A stretch of DNA of 9,852 nt from an uncultured delta proteobacterium (GCA_903893335.1 CAITLX010000303.1:1-9852); one strand, 5' to 3'; numbered from the stretch's first letter, positions 1 to 7,526 are shown. Program-made: numbers and translations. Notes: generated from the sequence alone by a model not told the origin.

Positions 1-917
1 ACGAGCGCCTCGGTCATCGTCATGAGGTTGTCGTGCAGGCTGAGGTAGACCGTGCCCACGGCCTCGGCGTACGAGGCCGACAGGTGCTTCTCGGCGTAGT
101 AGCCCACGGGCACGACCTGGCGGAGCATGAGGCGCATCTCCGCGGCGATCTCGGGCAGGTACTGGTCCACCACGTCGTAGGCGGCGCCGAGCGCGTCCAC
201 CCACGCGGGCACCTCGCGGCCGCCGAGGTCGATGGCGTTGCCGCTCTTGTCCGGGTGCGCCTCGAACATCGCGAGCGGGTTGGCGTCGACGAGCGCGAGC
301 GCGAGCCCCTCGCGGATGCGCGCGAAGGGGTGGGTGATCGTGACGCCCGCGTCGCTCTGCGGCGCGAGGGTCGAGAGGTCGATCGTCGTGCGGTGCGTGG
401 CGTAGTCGAGGTCGAGCGCTCCGGGGAGGAAGCGCACCGCGCGAGGCATGGGATCGAAGCGCAGCACGTGGCCGAGCGGGAGCGAGCCGAGCTCGCCGAT
501 CGGGCGCGCGAGCTCGACGCCCTCGGCGGGGAGCACGCGCAGCCGCGCGAGCTCGAGCAGCGTGGCAAGCGCCACCCGCTGAAGCACGGCCTCGAGGCCG
601 TCGGGCGGCGTACGCGCCATCGCCGCCGTGCTGGCCCAGCGCACGAGCACCGACACGTCGGGGGAGCGAATGAGCAGGGGCGCCACGGCGGGCTCGCGGC
701 GCGAGACGTCGAGCAGCACCCGCAGCGCGCGGTCGAGCTCGAGCGTGACGGCGCGCGAGACGCGCGCCCGCGGTAGCGCGAGCAGATCGCGCAGCACCGT
801 CGAGAGGTAGCGCCCGTAGACGTCGCGCAGCGTCGCCGAGCCGGGCGAGGGCACGGTGAGGTCGTCGGGCGGCGCGAGGGGAGGGCGGCGCGTCGGCGCG
901 GCGGCGGGTGACGTCAT
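1..917 (-). CDS. HExxH-motif putative peptide-modification protein (3'-truncated by window edge)
   Basis: The frame is open from an ATG at 917 to the window edge, giving 305 codons with no stop; the C-terminal part is missing. The N-terminus is Pro/Ala-rich and is followed by a helical, Leu/Arg-rich region. The last ~90 residues carry the most informative sequence: an SGNAIDLGG stretch near residues 223-231, then VPAWVDAL, LPEIAAEM, a VVPVGYY-like segment, LSASYAEAVGTVYLSL and finally MTMTEALV at the edge. This order matches, from memory, the region just before the metal-binding HExxH of the 'HEXXH motif domain' family (TIGR04267 type). Members of that family are now annotated as alpha-ketoglutarate-dependent peptide beta-hydroxylases linked to RiPP pathways. 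The HExxH itself would be encoded just outside the window, so the assignment is an inference. A TACCCT hexamer lies 8 nt before the ATG and there is no clear Shine-Dalgarno. No precursor peptide is visible in the part seen. Confidence 0.62.
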   Translation of the reverse strand, partial: MTSPAAAPTRRPPLAPPDDLTVPSPGSATLRDVYGRYLSTVLRDLLALPRARVSRAVTLELDRALRVLLDVSRREPAVAPLLIRSPDVSVLVRWASTAAMARTPPDGLEAVLQRVALATLLELARLRVLPAEGVELARPIGELGSLPLGHVLRFDPMPRAVRFLPGALDLDYATHRTTIDLSTLAPQSDAGVTITHPFARIREGLALALVDANPLAMFEAHPDKSGNAIDLGGREVPAWVDALGAAYDVVDQYLPEIAAEMRLMLRQVVPVGYYAEKHLSASYAEAVGTVYLSLHDNLMTMTEAL

Positions 918-925
918 CGCCCCGG

Positions 926-931
926 AGGGTA
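926..931 (-). promoter_or_regulatory. Candidate -10 element (TACCCT), HExxH gene
   Basis: On the minus strand TACCCT ends 8 nt before the ATG at 917. It fits TANNNT and has the same spacing as the elements in front of pgi and the phosphoesterase gene. A start site about 7 nt downstream would fall at the start codon, giving a leaderless mRNA. No -35 box is recognisable. Confidence 0.35.
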
Positions 932-958
932 GCAGGCGTCGGCGCCCCTCGCGGCAAC

Positions 959-995
959 GGGTCGCGTCGGCGCAGTTGACGGCGTCGCGCGACCC
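959..995. repeat. 8-bp perfect inverted repeat in divergent intergenic region
   Basis: GGGTCGCG at 959-966 is mirrored by CGCGACCC at 988-995, with a 21-nt spacer that contains the TTGACG box of the rightward promoter. It lies between the divergently transcribed HExxH and EEP genes. It could be an operator or a stem-loop; GC-rich chance pairing is also possible. Confidence 0.35.
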
Positions 996-1006
996 TCCCA
1001 TAGCGT
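976..1006 (+). promoter_or_regulatory. Candidate sigma-70-type promoter of the EEP gene
   Basis: TTGACG at 976-981 matches five of six bases of the -35 consensus. The -10 could be CATAGC at 999-1004 (17-nt spacer) or TAGCGT at 1001-1006 (19-nt spacer). TAGCGT ends 12 nt before the GTG start at 1019, so the 5' leader would be only a few bases. Confidence 0.4.
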
Positions 1007-1018
1007 GACCTACCCGCC

Positions 1019-1981
1019 GTGCCGCACCTGCGCGTGATGACCTACAACGTCCGGTACTTCGGGCACGCGACCCGGGGGCTGGCCAGCACGCGCGCGGCGG
1101 TGCGGCGCATCGCGCGGGCGCTGGCGACGCTCGACCCTCTGGTCGACATCGTCTGCCTGCAAGAGGTCGAGACCGCGTCGCTTCGATCGACGGTCGCGCA
1201 CCCCAAGAGCCACGCGGAGGAGACGCAGCTCGAGCGCCTGATGGCGGCGCTCGGCGACGAGCTGGTGGCGGCCGGCCAGCCGGCCGATGCGTATGAGGCG
1301 TATTACTTCCCCGCGCACCAGTACCGCCTGGGCGGCGAGGTGCAGATCTACACGACCGGGCTGGCGATCCTCGCGCGCCGCGAGTTCGTCATCGATCGGC
1401 ACAACGCGGGCGAGCCGCACGACATCACCCACCGACGGCTCCACGCGGTTCGGCGCCTCAAGCAGACGCGCATCTGCGCGCACGTGCGCTTCGTGCACCG
1501 CAGCGGCCACTCCATCGACGTGTTCAACACGCACCTGTCGCTGCCGTCGGCGATGACGCGCGCGTTCTGGACGCAGCCGCGGCGGCTCGGCTGGGGCCCC
1601 AACCAGCTCGAGGAGGCGCGCAACCTCATGCGCTTCGTCGAGGCCGAGCGCGGCAGCGACCGCTACCTCGTCGTCGGCGACTTCAACGCGCTGCCCGGCT
1701 CGCCGGTCTACCGCTACCTGGTCGAGGAGGCTGGGCTCGTCGACGCCTTCTCCCACGCGACCGCGCGCGACGAGGAGGCCCTGCGCACGTTCCCGACCGC
1801 CGGCTTCATGCGCCTGCGCATGCACCTCGACCATGTGCTCAGCGGGCCCCGGCTCGAGTGGCTCGATTTCGACGGCACGCACCCGTTCGGAGGGCGCGAC
1901 GGCGCGTTCCACGGCCTCTCCGACCACGTGCCGCTCATCGGGCGCTGCCGCGTGCCGGCCACCCGCCGCCCCCCCGCGTGA
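1019..1981 (+). CDS. Endonuclease/exonuclease/phosphatase (EEP) family protein
   Basis: This is a 320-residue metal-dependent phosphodiesterase/phosphatase-fold protein (PF03372 superfamily). The catalytic blocks appear in the expected order: TYNVR with Asn10, CLQEVE with the metal-binding Glu49, FNTHLSL with His172, GDFNALPGSPVY with Asp221 and Asn223, HLDHV with Asp271-His272, and GLSDHVP with Asp302-His303. The length is usual for a single-domain EEP protein. I see no convincing signal peptide or transmembrane segment, so it is probably cytoplasmic. Family members cleave DNA, RNA, phosphoinositides or sphingomyelin, and the substrate cannot be told from sequence alone. The GTG at 1019 is chosen because it lies directly after the candidate promoter; an ATG at 1037, six codons in, would also keep all motifs. 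It is divergent from the HExxH gene, and pgi follows after 40 nt with its own candidate promoter. Confidence 0.88.
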   Translation: MPHLRVMTYNVRYFGHATRGLASTRAAVRRIARALATLDPLVDIVCLQEVETASLRSTVAHPKSHAEETQLERLMAALGDELVAAGQPADAYEAYYFPAHQYRLGGEVQIYTTGLAILARREFVIDRHNAGEPHDITHRRLHAVRRLKQTRICAHVRFVHRSGHSIDVFNTHLSLPSAMTRAFWTQPRRLGWGPNQLEEARNLMRFVEAERGSDRYLVVGDFNALPGSPVYRYLVEEAGLVDAFSHATARDEEALRTFPTAGFMRLRMHLDHVLSGPRLEWLDFDGTHPFGGRDGAFHGLSDHVPLIGRCRVPATRRPPA

Positions 1982-2007
1982 CGCGGGCGCTCGAGGCGGG
2001 GCGGGCG

Positions 2008-2013
2008 TAACGT
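2008..2013 (+). promoter_or_regulatory. Candidate -10 element (TAACGT), pgi
   Basis: TAACGT ends 8 nt before the pgi ATG at 2022. No Shine-Dalgarno lies in the short gap, which fits a leaderless start. No -35 box is obvious upstream, and pgi could also receive read-through from the EEP gene 40 nt away. Confidence 0.38.
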
Positions 2014-2021
2014 AGCGAGCC

Positions 2022-3605
2022 ATGCACCCTGAAGGCTCGCAGTGGGACAGGTACCAGCGCTCGCTCTGCGGCTGCGCCGAGGTGCCCCTCTGGCTCGACA
2101 CGAGCCGCATGCCGCCGGACGACGAGGCCACCGTGGCGCTCCTCGGGCGCGCGTTCTCCGAGATGGACGCGCTCGAGGCGGGCGCCATCGCGAACGCCGA
2201 CGAGGGGCGCGCGGTCGGGCACTACTGGCTGCGCGCGCCCGAGCTCGCCCCCACGCCCGAGATGCGCGCCGCCATCGAGGGCACGCTCGCGCGCGTGCGC
2301 GCGTTCGCGCGCGACGTGCACGCCGGCGCGGTGCGGCCCGAGCGCGCGGCGAGGTTCACCGACCTGCTCGTGGTCGGCATCGGGGGCTCGGCGCTGGGCC
2401 CGCAGCTTGCGGCCTCGGCGCTCGGAGGCCTCTCCGACAGGCTCGCCCCGCACTTCCTCGACAACACCGACCCCGACGGCATCGACCGCGTGCTCGGCTC
2501 GCTCGGCGAGCGGCTCGACGCCACGCTCGTGCTCATCGTCTCGAAGTCGGGCAGCACGCCCGAGACGCGCAACGGCATGGTCGAGGTGGCCTCGGCCCTG
2601 CGCGCGCGCGGGCTGCGCTTCGGCGCGCACGCGGTCGCGATCACCGGCGAGGGCAGCGCGCTCGACGCCTACGCGCAGGCCGAGGGGTTCCTCGCGCGCT
2701 TCCCGATGTGGGACTGGGTCGGCGGGCGCACGTCGTTGATGAGCGCGGTGGGGCTGTTGCCCGGCGCGCTGCAAGGGCTCGACGTCGACGCGATGCTCGA
2801 GGGCGCTCGCGCGATGGACGCCGCCACGCGCGTGCATGATGCGCGCAACAACCCCGCGGCGCGCCTCGCGCTCGCCTGGCACGCCGCCGGCGCAGGGCGC
2901 GGCGCGCGCGACATGGTCGTGCTCCCCTACAAGGACCGCCTCGATCTCCTCGGGCGCTACCTGCAGCAGCTCGTCATGGAGTCGCTCGGCAAGGAGCGCG
3001 ATCGCCACGGGCGCGTGGTGCACCAGGGGCTCGCGGTCTACGGCAACAAGGGCTCGACCGACCAGCACGCGTACGTCCAGCAGCTTCGCGACGGCGTCGC
3101 CAACTTCTTCGTCACGTTCGTCGAGGTGCTGCGCGACCGCGAGGCGCCGAGCCTCGAGGTCGAGCCGGGCGTGACCTCGGGCGACTACCTCGCGGGCTTC
3201 CTGCTCGGCACGCGCGCGGCGCTGCACGAGGCGGGGCGCCCTTCGCTCACCATCACCGTCGAGCGCGCCGACGCGCGCGCGCTCGGCGCCCTCATCGCGC
3301 TCTTCGAGCGCGCGGTCGGACTCTACGCCTCGCTCGTCGACGTCAACGCGTACCACCAGCCCGGCGTCGAGGCGGGCAAGCGAGCGGCTGCCAGCGTGCT
3401 CGCGCTGCAGCGTCGCCTGCTCGCCGCGCTCGCCGAGCGCGCGGCCCCCGCGACGGCGGCCGAGCTCGCGGACGCGGCGGGGCAGGGCGACGACCCCGAG
3501 ACGGCGTGGAAGATCCTCGCGCGGCTCGCGGCCAACCCCGGTCGCGGCGTGCGACGGGTGAGCGGCGCGGGCCCCGCCGACGCGCAGTTCGCGCGCGAGG
3601 CGTGA
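2022..3605 (+). CDS. pgi: Glucose-6-phosphate isomerase
   Basis: This 527-residue enzyme interconverts glucose 6-phosphate and fructose 6-phosphate in glycolysis and gluconeogenesis. It carries two SIS-type sugar-isomerase domains. GIGGSALGP (residues 119-127) and SKSGSTPET (174-182) form the phosphate-binding region, followed by GGRTSLMSAVGLLP. The catalytic base is expected in VMESLGKE at Glu320. The ring-opening His is in NKGSTDQHAY at His349, and the conserved Lys is in PGVEAGKRAA at Lys453, by analogy with the rabbit enzyme's Glu357, His388 and Lys518. The C-terminus continues about 75 residues past that Lys with a small helical extension (AATAAELADAAGQ-like), as I recall from the ~525-residue bacterial/plant-type isomerases. 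All key residues are intact. It converges with the lipoprotein operon, 13 nt between stop codons. It has its own candidate -10 element. Confidence 0.96.
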   Translation: MHPEGSQWDRYQRSLCGCAEVPLWLDTSRMPPDDEATVALLGRAFSEMDALEAGAIANADEGRAVGHYWLRAPELAPTPEMRAAIEGTLARVRAFARDVHAGAVRPERAARFTDLLVVGIGGSALGPQLAASALGGLSDRLAPHFLDNTDPDGIDRVLGSLGERLDATLVLIVSKSGSTPETRNGMVEVASALRARGLRFGAHAVAITGEGSALDAYAQAEGFLARFPMWDWVGGRTSLMSAVGLLPGALQGLDVDAMLEGARAMDAATRVHDARNNPAARLALAWHAAGAGRGARDMVVLPYKDRLDLLGRYLQQLVMESLGKERDRHGRVVHQGLAVYGNKGSTDQHAYVQQLRDGVANFFVTFVEVLRDREAPSLEVEPGVTSGDYLAGFLLGTRAALHEAGRPSLTITVERADARALGALIALFERAVGLYASLVDVNAYHQPGVEAGKRAAASVLALQRRLLAALAERAAPATAAELADAAGQGDDPETAWKILARLAANPGRGVRRVSGAGPADAQFAREA

Positions 3606-3606
3606 G

Positions 3607-3628
3607 CCGCCCGCCGCGTCACGGGCGG
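3607..3628. terminator. Possible bidirectional terminator between convergent genes
   Basis: CCGCCCG at 3607-3613 pairs perfectly with CGGGCGG at 3622-3628 across an 8-nt loop. It begins 1 nt after the pgi stop codon and runs into the last codons of the opposing lipoprotein gene. Its position between convergent genes suits a shared terminator. There is no T tract on either side, so it would be a non-canonical hairpin, and GC-rich chance pairing is possible. Confidence 0.35.
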
Positions 3629-4056
3629 ATGTGCTGGTTGGAGCGGAACGCCGCGAGGTCCTGCTCGGTCAGCGGCGCGAAGCCGACGACGCGGTGCTCG
3701 CGGCCGCGCAGCAGCGCAGCCTGCATGGGGAAATCGGCGACGACGCTGTGCAGCTTCGCCGGCTCGCGCGCGAGGGCGGCCGCGTCGTCGAGCGTCGCGC
3801 CCTTCTCGTCGTAGATCGTCAGGTGCAGGAACGTCCCCGTGGGGGGCGGAAGCTCGAGGGCGACGATGACGCGGTAGAGGCGGAAGCCCTCCCCCTCGCG
3901 CGCCGCGATGACCGCGCCGGGCGTGCTGTCGCCGACCCCGTCGGGGAGCGCGGGCAGGGAGGGCGAGCGCCGGCAGCCGAGCGCCAGCGCGGCGGCGAGC
4001 ACGCCGCACGCGAGCGCCCGCCGGGCGTCACTTCGGGAAGGCCAGCTTGCAGGCAT
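3619..4056 (-). CDS. Small lipoprotein of unknown function
   Basis: This is a 145-residue protein I do not recognise. The start is the ATG at 4056, which lies inside the upstream phosphoesterase gene (29-nt overlap); no other good start precedes the signal peptide. The N-terminus has an Arg-rich n-region (RSDARR), a hydrophobic stretch and a lipobox ending LALGC, with Cys28 as the predicted lipidated residue. The mature part has no further Cys. It contains an FRLYRVIVALELPPPTG segment and a likely beta-strand LHLTIYDEKG, and ends in SNQHIRP. A lipoprotein anchored on the periplasmic side of the inner or outer membrane is inferred. The overlap implies co-transcription and probably translational coupling with the phosphoesterase, so it may be an accessory factor for that enzyme, but nothing in the sequence proves it. 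Confidence 0.75.
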   Translation of the reverse strand: MPASWPSRSDARRALACGVLAAALALGCRRSPSLPALPDGVGDSTPGAVIAAREGEGFRLYRVIVALELPPPTGTFLHLTIYDEKGATLDDAAALAREPAKLHSVVADFPMQAALLRGREHRVVGFAPLTEQDLAAFRSNQHIRP

Positions 4057-5407
4057 CGAGCTGCGCCGCGTCGATCGGCGGCTCGTCGAAGGTGGGGGGC
4101 GTGGCGAAGGGGGGGTGGTCGAAGTCGAACATGTCGAGCAGCGCGTCGGAGTTGGCGTCGCGCCGCGTGAACGCGGGCAGTCCGAACTTGGCCTCGACGA
4201 AGCGCAGCACCGAGCTGTGGCTGTGCACGACGTGCGACACGTACTGCTTCTTGGCGAAGGGGGAGACGACGATGAGCGGCACGCGGAAGCCGTAGCGGTC
4301 GAAGCCGCCGAGCTCGGGCTCCTTGTTCGGAGTGAGGTCGTCGGGCACGCAGGCGCTCGGCGGCGCGACATGGTCGTAGATGCCGCCGTTCTCGTCGTAG
4401 GTGATGAACAGCGCCGAGGTCGCCCACGCGGGGCTGTGCAGCAGCGCCTGCACCTGCTGCCAGACGAAGTGCTGGCCGACCTGCACGTCGGACGGCGGGT
4501 GTTCGTCGGTCTCGACCCACGACTTCTCGGCGAAGCTCGGGTCGATGAACGAGACGGCGGGCAGGGTGCCGGCGGCTGCGTCCTTGGCGAACTCCGACAC
4601 GTCGACGAAGCGCGGGCGCGTCTCGGCGCTCGTGACGAGCGAAAAATCGAGGATCGCTGCGCCGGGCACGTCGCTCCGGTACACCTTCCAGTCGATCTTC
4701 GCGTCGGTGAGCGCGTGGAAGATGCCCCTCGAGCCCGACGGCGCGAAGACGTTCTCGCTCAGGCCGAACGAGGTGCCGGCGTAGAGGTACAGGCGGTTCG
4801 GGTAGGTCGGGCCGAGCAGGCCGGCGAAGTAGCGGTCGGCGATCGGAAACTGCGACGCGAGCGCGTAGTAGAACGGCAGGTCGGTGCCGTCGTACCAGCC
4901 CATCGCGCGCTCGCCGCCGGGCTGGTTCGAGACGTAGTAGCCGTCCATCTTCCCGTCGTCGTACTGCGTGTGCGCGCCGCTCCACTCGTGGTTGGTGTCG
5001 CGCACGCAGTAGGTGTCGAGGTGGTGCCAGGGGCTCGTCGTGGCCCCGCCGAGCGTGGTGGGGTTCGACGCGTTCGCGGGCGGGACGTCGAGGGTCTGCC
5101 CAGCCGGCGGCGTGAAGCGCCCGAAGTAGTGGTCGAACGAGCGGTTCTCCTGCATGAGGATGACGATGTGCTCGACCGGCATGGCGGCGCCCGTGCGAGC
5201 GCTGCAACCGAGCGTCGCGTCGGCCGCGGCACCGACGGCGAACGCGCAAGATTCGCGCGCGGTCGCCGCCTGGTCGTCGGCCTGGCAGGTCGGGGCTCCG
5301 CCCGCGCCTGCGGCACCTCCCGCTGCGCCCGGCGCCGGCGCCGCGTCGTCCGACGACGAGCAACCGATCGCGAGGGCCACGCCGCACCACCACCAAGCGT
5401 TTCGCAT
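4028..5407 (-). CDS. Phosphoesterase family lipoprotein (phospholipase C / acid phosphatase type)
   Basis: This 459-residue exported member of the PF04185 phosphoesterase family includes bacterial phospholipases C and AcpA-type acid phosphatases. The N-terminus MRNAWWWCGVALAIGC is a short signal peptide with a lipobox-like LAIGC, so Cys16 is probably lipidated. A low-complexity Ala/Gly/Pro linker follows (residues 22-39), which would hold the enzyme away from the membrane. Family motifs are EHIVILMQENRSFDHYFG (79-96), with the metal-binding Glu87-Asn88 and Asp92, DENGGIYDHVAPP starting at Asp338, GFRVPLIVVSPF, and VHSHSSVLRF near residue 395. The start at 5407 is chosen because the frame further upstream runs through the promoter region and would bury the signal peptide. 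TAAGCT lies 8 nt before the ATG. Substrate (phospholipid or other phosphoester) is not determined. It overlaps a small lipoprotein gene and is divergent from the NtrC-type regulator. Confidence 0.88.
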   Translation of the reverse strand: MRNAWWWCGVALAIGCSSSDDAAPAPGAAGGAAGAGGAPTCQADDQAATARESCAFAVGAAADATLGCSARTGAAMPVEHIVILMQENRSFDHYFGRFTPPAGQTLDVPPANASNPTTLGGATTSPWHHLDTYCVRDTNHEWSGAHTQYDDGKMDGYYVSNQPGGERAMGWYDGTDLPFYYALASQFPIADRYFAGLLGPTYPNRLYLYAGTSFGLSENVFAPSGSRGIFHALTDAKIDWKVYRSDVPGAAILDFSLVTSAETRPRFVDVSEFAKDAAAGTLPAVSFIDPSFAEKSWVETDEHPPSDVQVGQHFVWQQVQALLHSPAWATSALFITYDENGGIYDHVAPPSACVPDDLTPNKEPELGGFDRYGFRVPLIVVSPFAKKQYVSHVVHSHSSVLRFVEAKFGLPAFTRRDANSDALLDMFDFDHPPFATPPTFDEPPIDAAQLDACKLAFPK

Positions 5408-5415
5408 GGCCCACG

Positions 5416-5421
5416 AGCTTA
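5416..5421 (-). promoter_or_regulatory. Candidate -10 element (TAAGCT), phosphoesterase operon
   Basis: TAAGCT on the minus strand ends 8 nt before the ATG at 5407 and is preceded by GTG. The same hexamer occurs on the plus strand in front of both response-regulator genes. Transcription would start at about the start codon. Confidence 0.4.
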
Positions 5422-5517
5422 CACGACCTGCCGCTGCGCTGGCGTGTCGGCTCCGTGGCGAGCGGGTGACGGCCAAACCGAGCAACGAAACCCTCGCACA
5501 TTCGCGCGCATCGGCGC

Positions 5518-5523
5518 TAAGCT
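5518..5523 (+). promoter_or_regulatory. Candidate -10 element (TAAGCT), NtrC-type regulator
   Basis: GCTAAGCT at 5516-5523 is shared with the region before 7047. It predicts a start near 5530 and a leader of about 40 nt. Unlike the site at 7006-7022, the GG of a sigma-54 -24 element is missing at the right distance, so a housekeeping sigma factor is more likely here. Confidence 0.33.
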
Positions 5524-5535
5524 CGCACGTAAAGC

Positions 5536-5565
5536 GGGGGCTTCGCCGGGTGGGGGTTCCGCGGG
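5536..5565 (+). other. Potential G-quadruplex motif in the regulator 5' leader
   Basis: Four G runs (5536-5540, 5548-5550, 5552-5556, 5563-5565) are separated by loops of 7, 1 and 6 nt, which meets the usual G3+N1-7 pattern. The motif ends 3 nt before the ATG at 5569, where an RNA quadruplex would block ribosome access. In DNA this GC-rich such runs may arise by chance. Confidence 0.3.
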
Positions 5566-5568
5566 CCA

Positions 5569-6918
<1,350 letters not shown>

Positions 6919-6927
6919 CGCCGAAAG

Positions 6928-6943
6928 GTTGCAGCTCTGCAAC
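6928..6943. promoter_or_regulatory. Palindrome, candidate enhancer (UAS) for the NtrC-type activator
   Basis: GTTGCAG-CT-CTGCAAC is a perfect 7-bp inverted repeat beginning 10 nt after the regulator stop codon. Its centre is about 97 bp upstream of the start predicted from the sigma-54 promoter at 7006-7022, within the usual range for enhancer sites bound by NtrC-type dimers. It could instead be a weak hairpin at the end of the regulator mRNA, but no T tract follows it. Confidence 0.5.
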
Positions 6944-7005
6944 GCCGGTGCTCGACTCGGCGTCGTGATCTGGGCGTCGATGCGCCGGCAGAGGTCCCCG
7001 TGCGG

Positions 7006-7022
7006 CTGGCGCGCGACTTGCT
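7006..7022 (+). promoter_or_regulatory. Sigma-54 (-24/-12) promoter before the single-domain response regulator
   Basis: CTGGCGCGCGACTTGCT matches the sigma-54 consensus YTGGCACGNNNNTTGCW with a single mismatch (G for A in TGGCAC). The invariant GG (7008-7009) and GC (7020-7021) are 10 nt apart, as required. Transcription is predicted near 7033, just before the AGAGGA ribosome-binding site and the ATG at 7047. A TAAGCT hexamer at 7022-7027 overlaps the -12 end and could be a separate housekeeping -10. Confidence 0.68.
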
Positions 7023-7033
7023 AAGCTTTTGGC

Positions 7034-7039
7034 AGAGGA
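7034..7039 (+). promoter_or_regulatory. Ribosome-binding site AGAGGA deciding the start at 7047
   Basis: AGAGGA lies 7 nt before the ATG at 7047. It favours that start over an in-frame TTG at 7029, which would lie upstream of the predicted transcript start near 7033. Confidence 0.65.
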
Positions 7040-7046
7040 AGTCCCC

Positions 7047-7430
7047 ATGGCATCCGCTCCGAAGATCCTGATCATCGACGACGAGCTCAACCTCCGGCGC
7101 TCGCTCGCCATCGGGTTGAAGCTCGAAGGGTTCGAGACCGAGGCGGTCGGGACGGCCGACGACGCCCTCGAGATGCTCGCGGGCAGGGCGTTCGACCTCG
7201 TGCTCGTCGACCTCATGATGCCGGGCGTCCACGGGCTCGAACTGGCCCGCCGCATCCGCCAGCTCCACCCCACCGTTCGCATCGTCCTGACGAGCGCCTA
7301 CCACCTGTCCGAGCGGCAGATGGCCCAGGCCGACTGCGGCGCCATCGGCTTCGTGCCGAAGCCGTACGACATCGACGACCTCTCGCGCTTCCTCCACACG
7401 AAGCTCGCGGGCCCCGGCCTCGTCGCCTGA
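7047..7430 (+). CDS. Single-domain response regulator (receiver only)
   Basis: This is a 127-residue stand-alone CheY-like receiver domain. Acidic residues Asp11-Asp12 (ILIIDDE), phospho-acceptor Asp55 (VLVDLMMPG), Thr82 (IVLTSAY) and Lys105-Pro106 (FVPKPYD) are all present, so it should accept phosphate and switch. There is no output domain, so it must act through protein contact, as a phosphorelay intermediate, phosphate sink or allosteric partner. Cytoplasmic; no signal or membrane segment. The ATG at 7047 is supported by AGAGGA 7 nt upstream. The gene follows the NtrC-type regulator by 128 nt, with a sigma-54 promoter in between, so its expression is probably controlled by that or another sigma-54 activator. 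No kinase partner is in the window. Confidence 0.92.
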   Translation: MASAPKILIIDDELNLRRSLAIGLKLEGFETEAVGTADDALEMLAGRAFDLVLVDLMMPGVHGLELARRIRQLHPTVRIVLTSAYHLSERQMAQADCGAIGFVPKPYDIDDLSRFLHTKLAGPGLVA

Positions 7431-7479
7431 GGGCGCCCGGCGTCACGCGCGCGGCGCGCACGAATCTGCCGAAATCGCC

Positions 7480-7510
7480 CGACTCTGCGCCGCTGAAGCG
7501 CCCCGAGTCG
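7480..7510. repeat. Interrupted inverted repeat upstream of queA
   Basis: CGACTC (7480-7485) pairs with GAGTCG (7505-7510), and GCGC (7487-7490) with GCGC (7498-7501), giving a two-part stem around a 7-nt loop with an uneven internal bulge (T versus CCC). It ends 3 nt before the queA -10 element. It could end the response-regulator transcript or be an operator. No T tract follows it. Confidence 0.25.
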
Positions 7511-7513
7511 AGC

Positions 7514-7519
7514 TAGTCT
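7514..7519 (+). promoter_or_regulatory. Candidate -10 element (TAGTCT), queA-tgt operon
   Basis: TAGTCT ends 7 nt before the GTG start of queA. The leader would be close to zero, which leaves no room for a preQ1 riboswitch or a Shine-Dalgarno. No -35 box is clear. Confidence 0.38.
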
Positions 7520-7526
7520 CCGCCGC

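Noticed and set aside
6928..6943. Palindrome as a rho-independent terminator of the NtrC-type regulator
   Set aside because: The stem is short with a 2-4 nt loop and there is no T tract. Its distance to the sigma-54 promoter makes an activator site a better explanation.
7029..7046. TTG at 7029 as start of the single-domain response regulator
   Set aside because: It has no ribosome-binding site and would precede the predicted transcript start. The ATG at 7047 has AGAGGA 7 nt upstream and begins the receiver domain normally.
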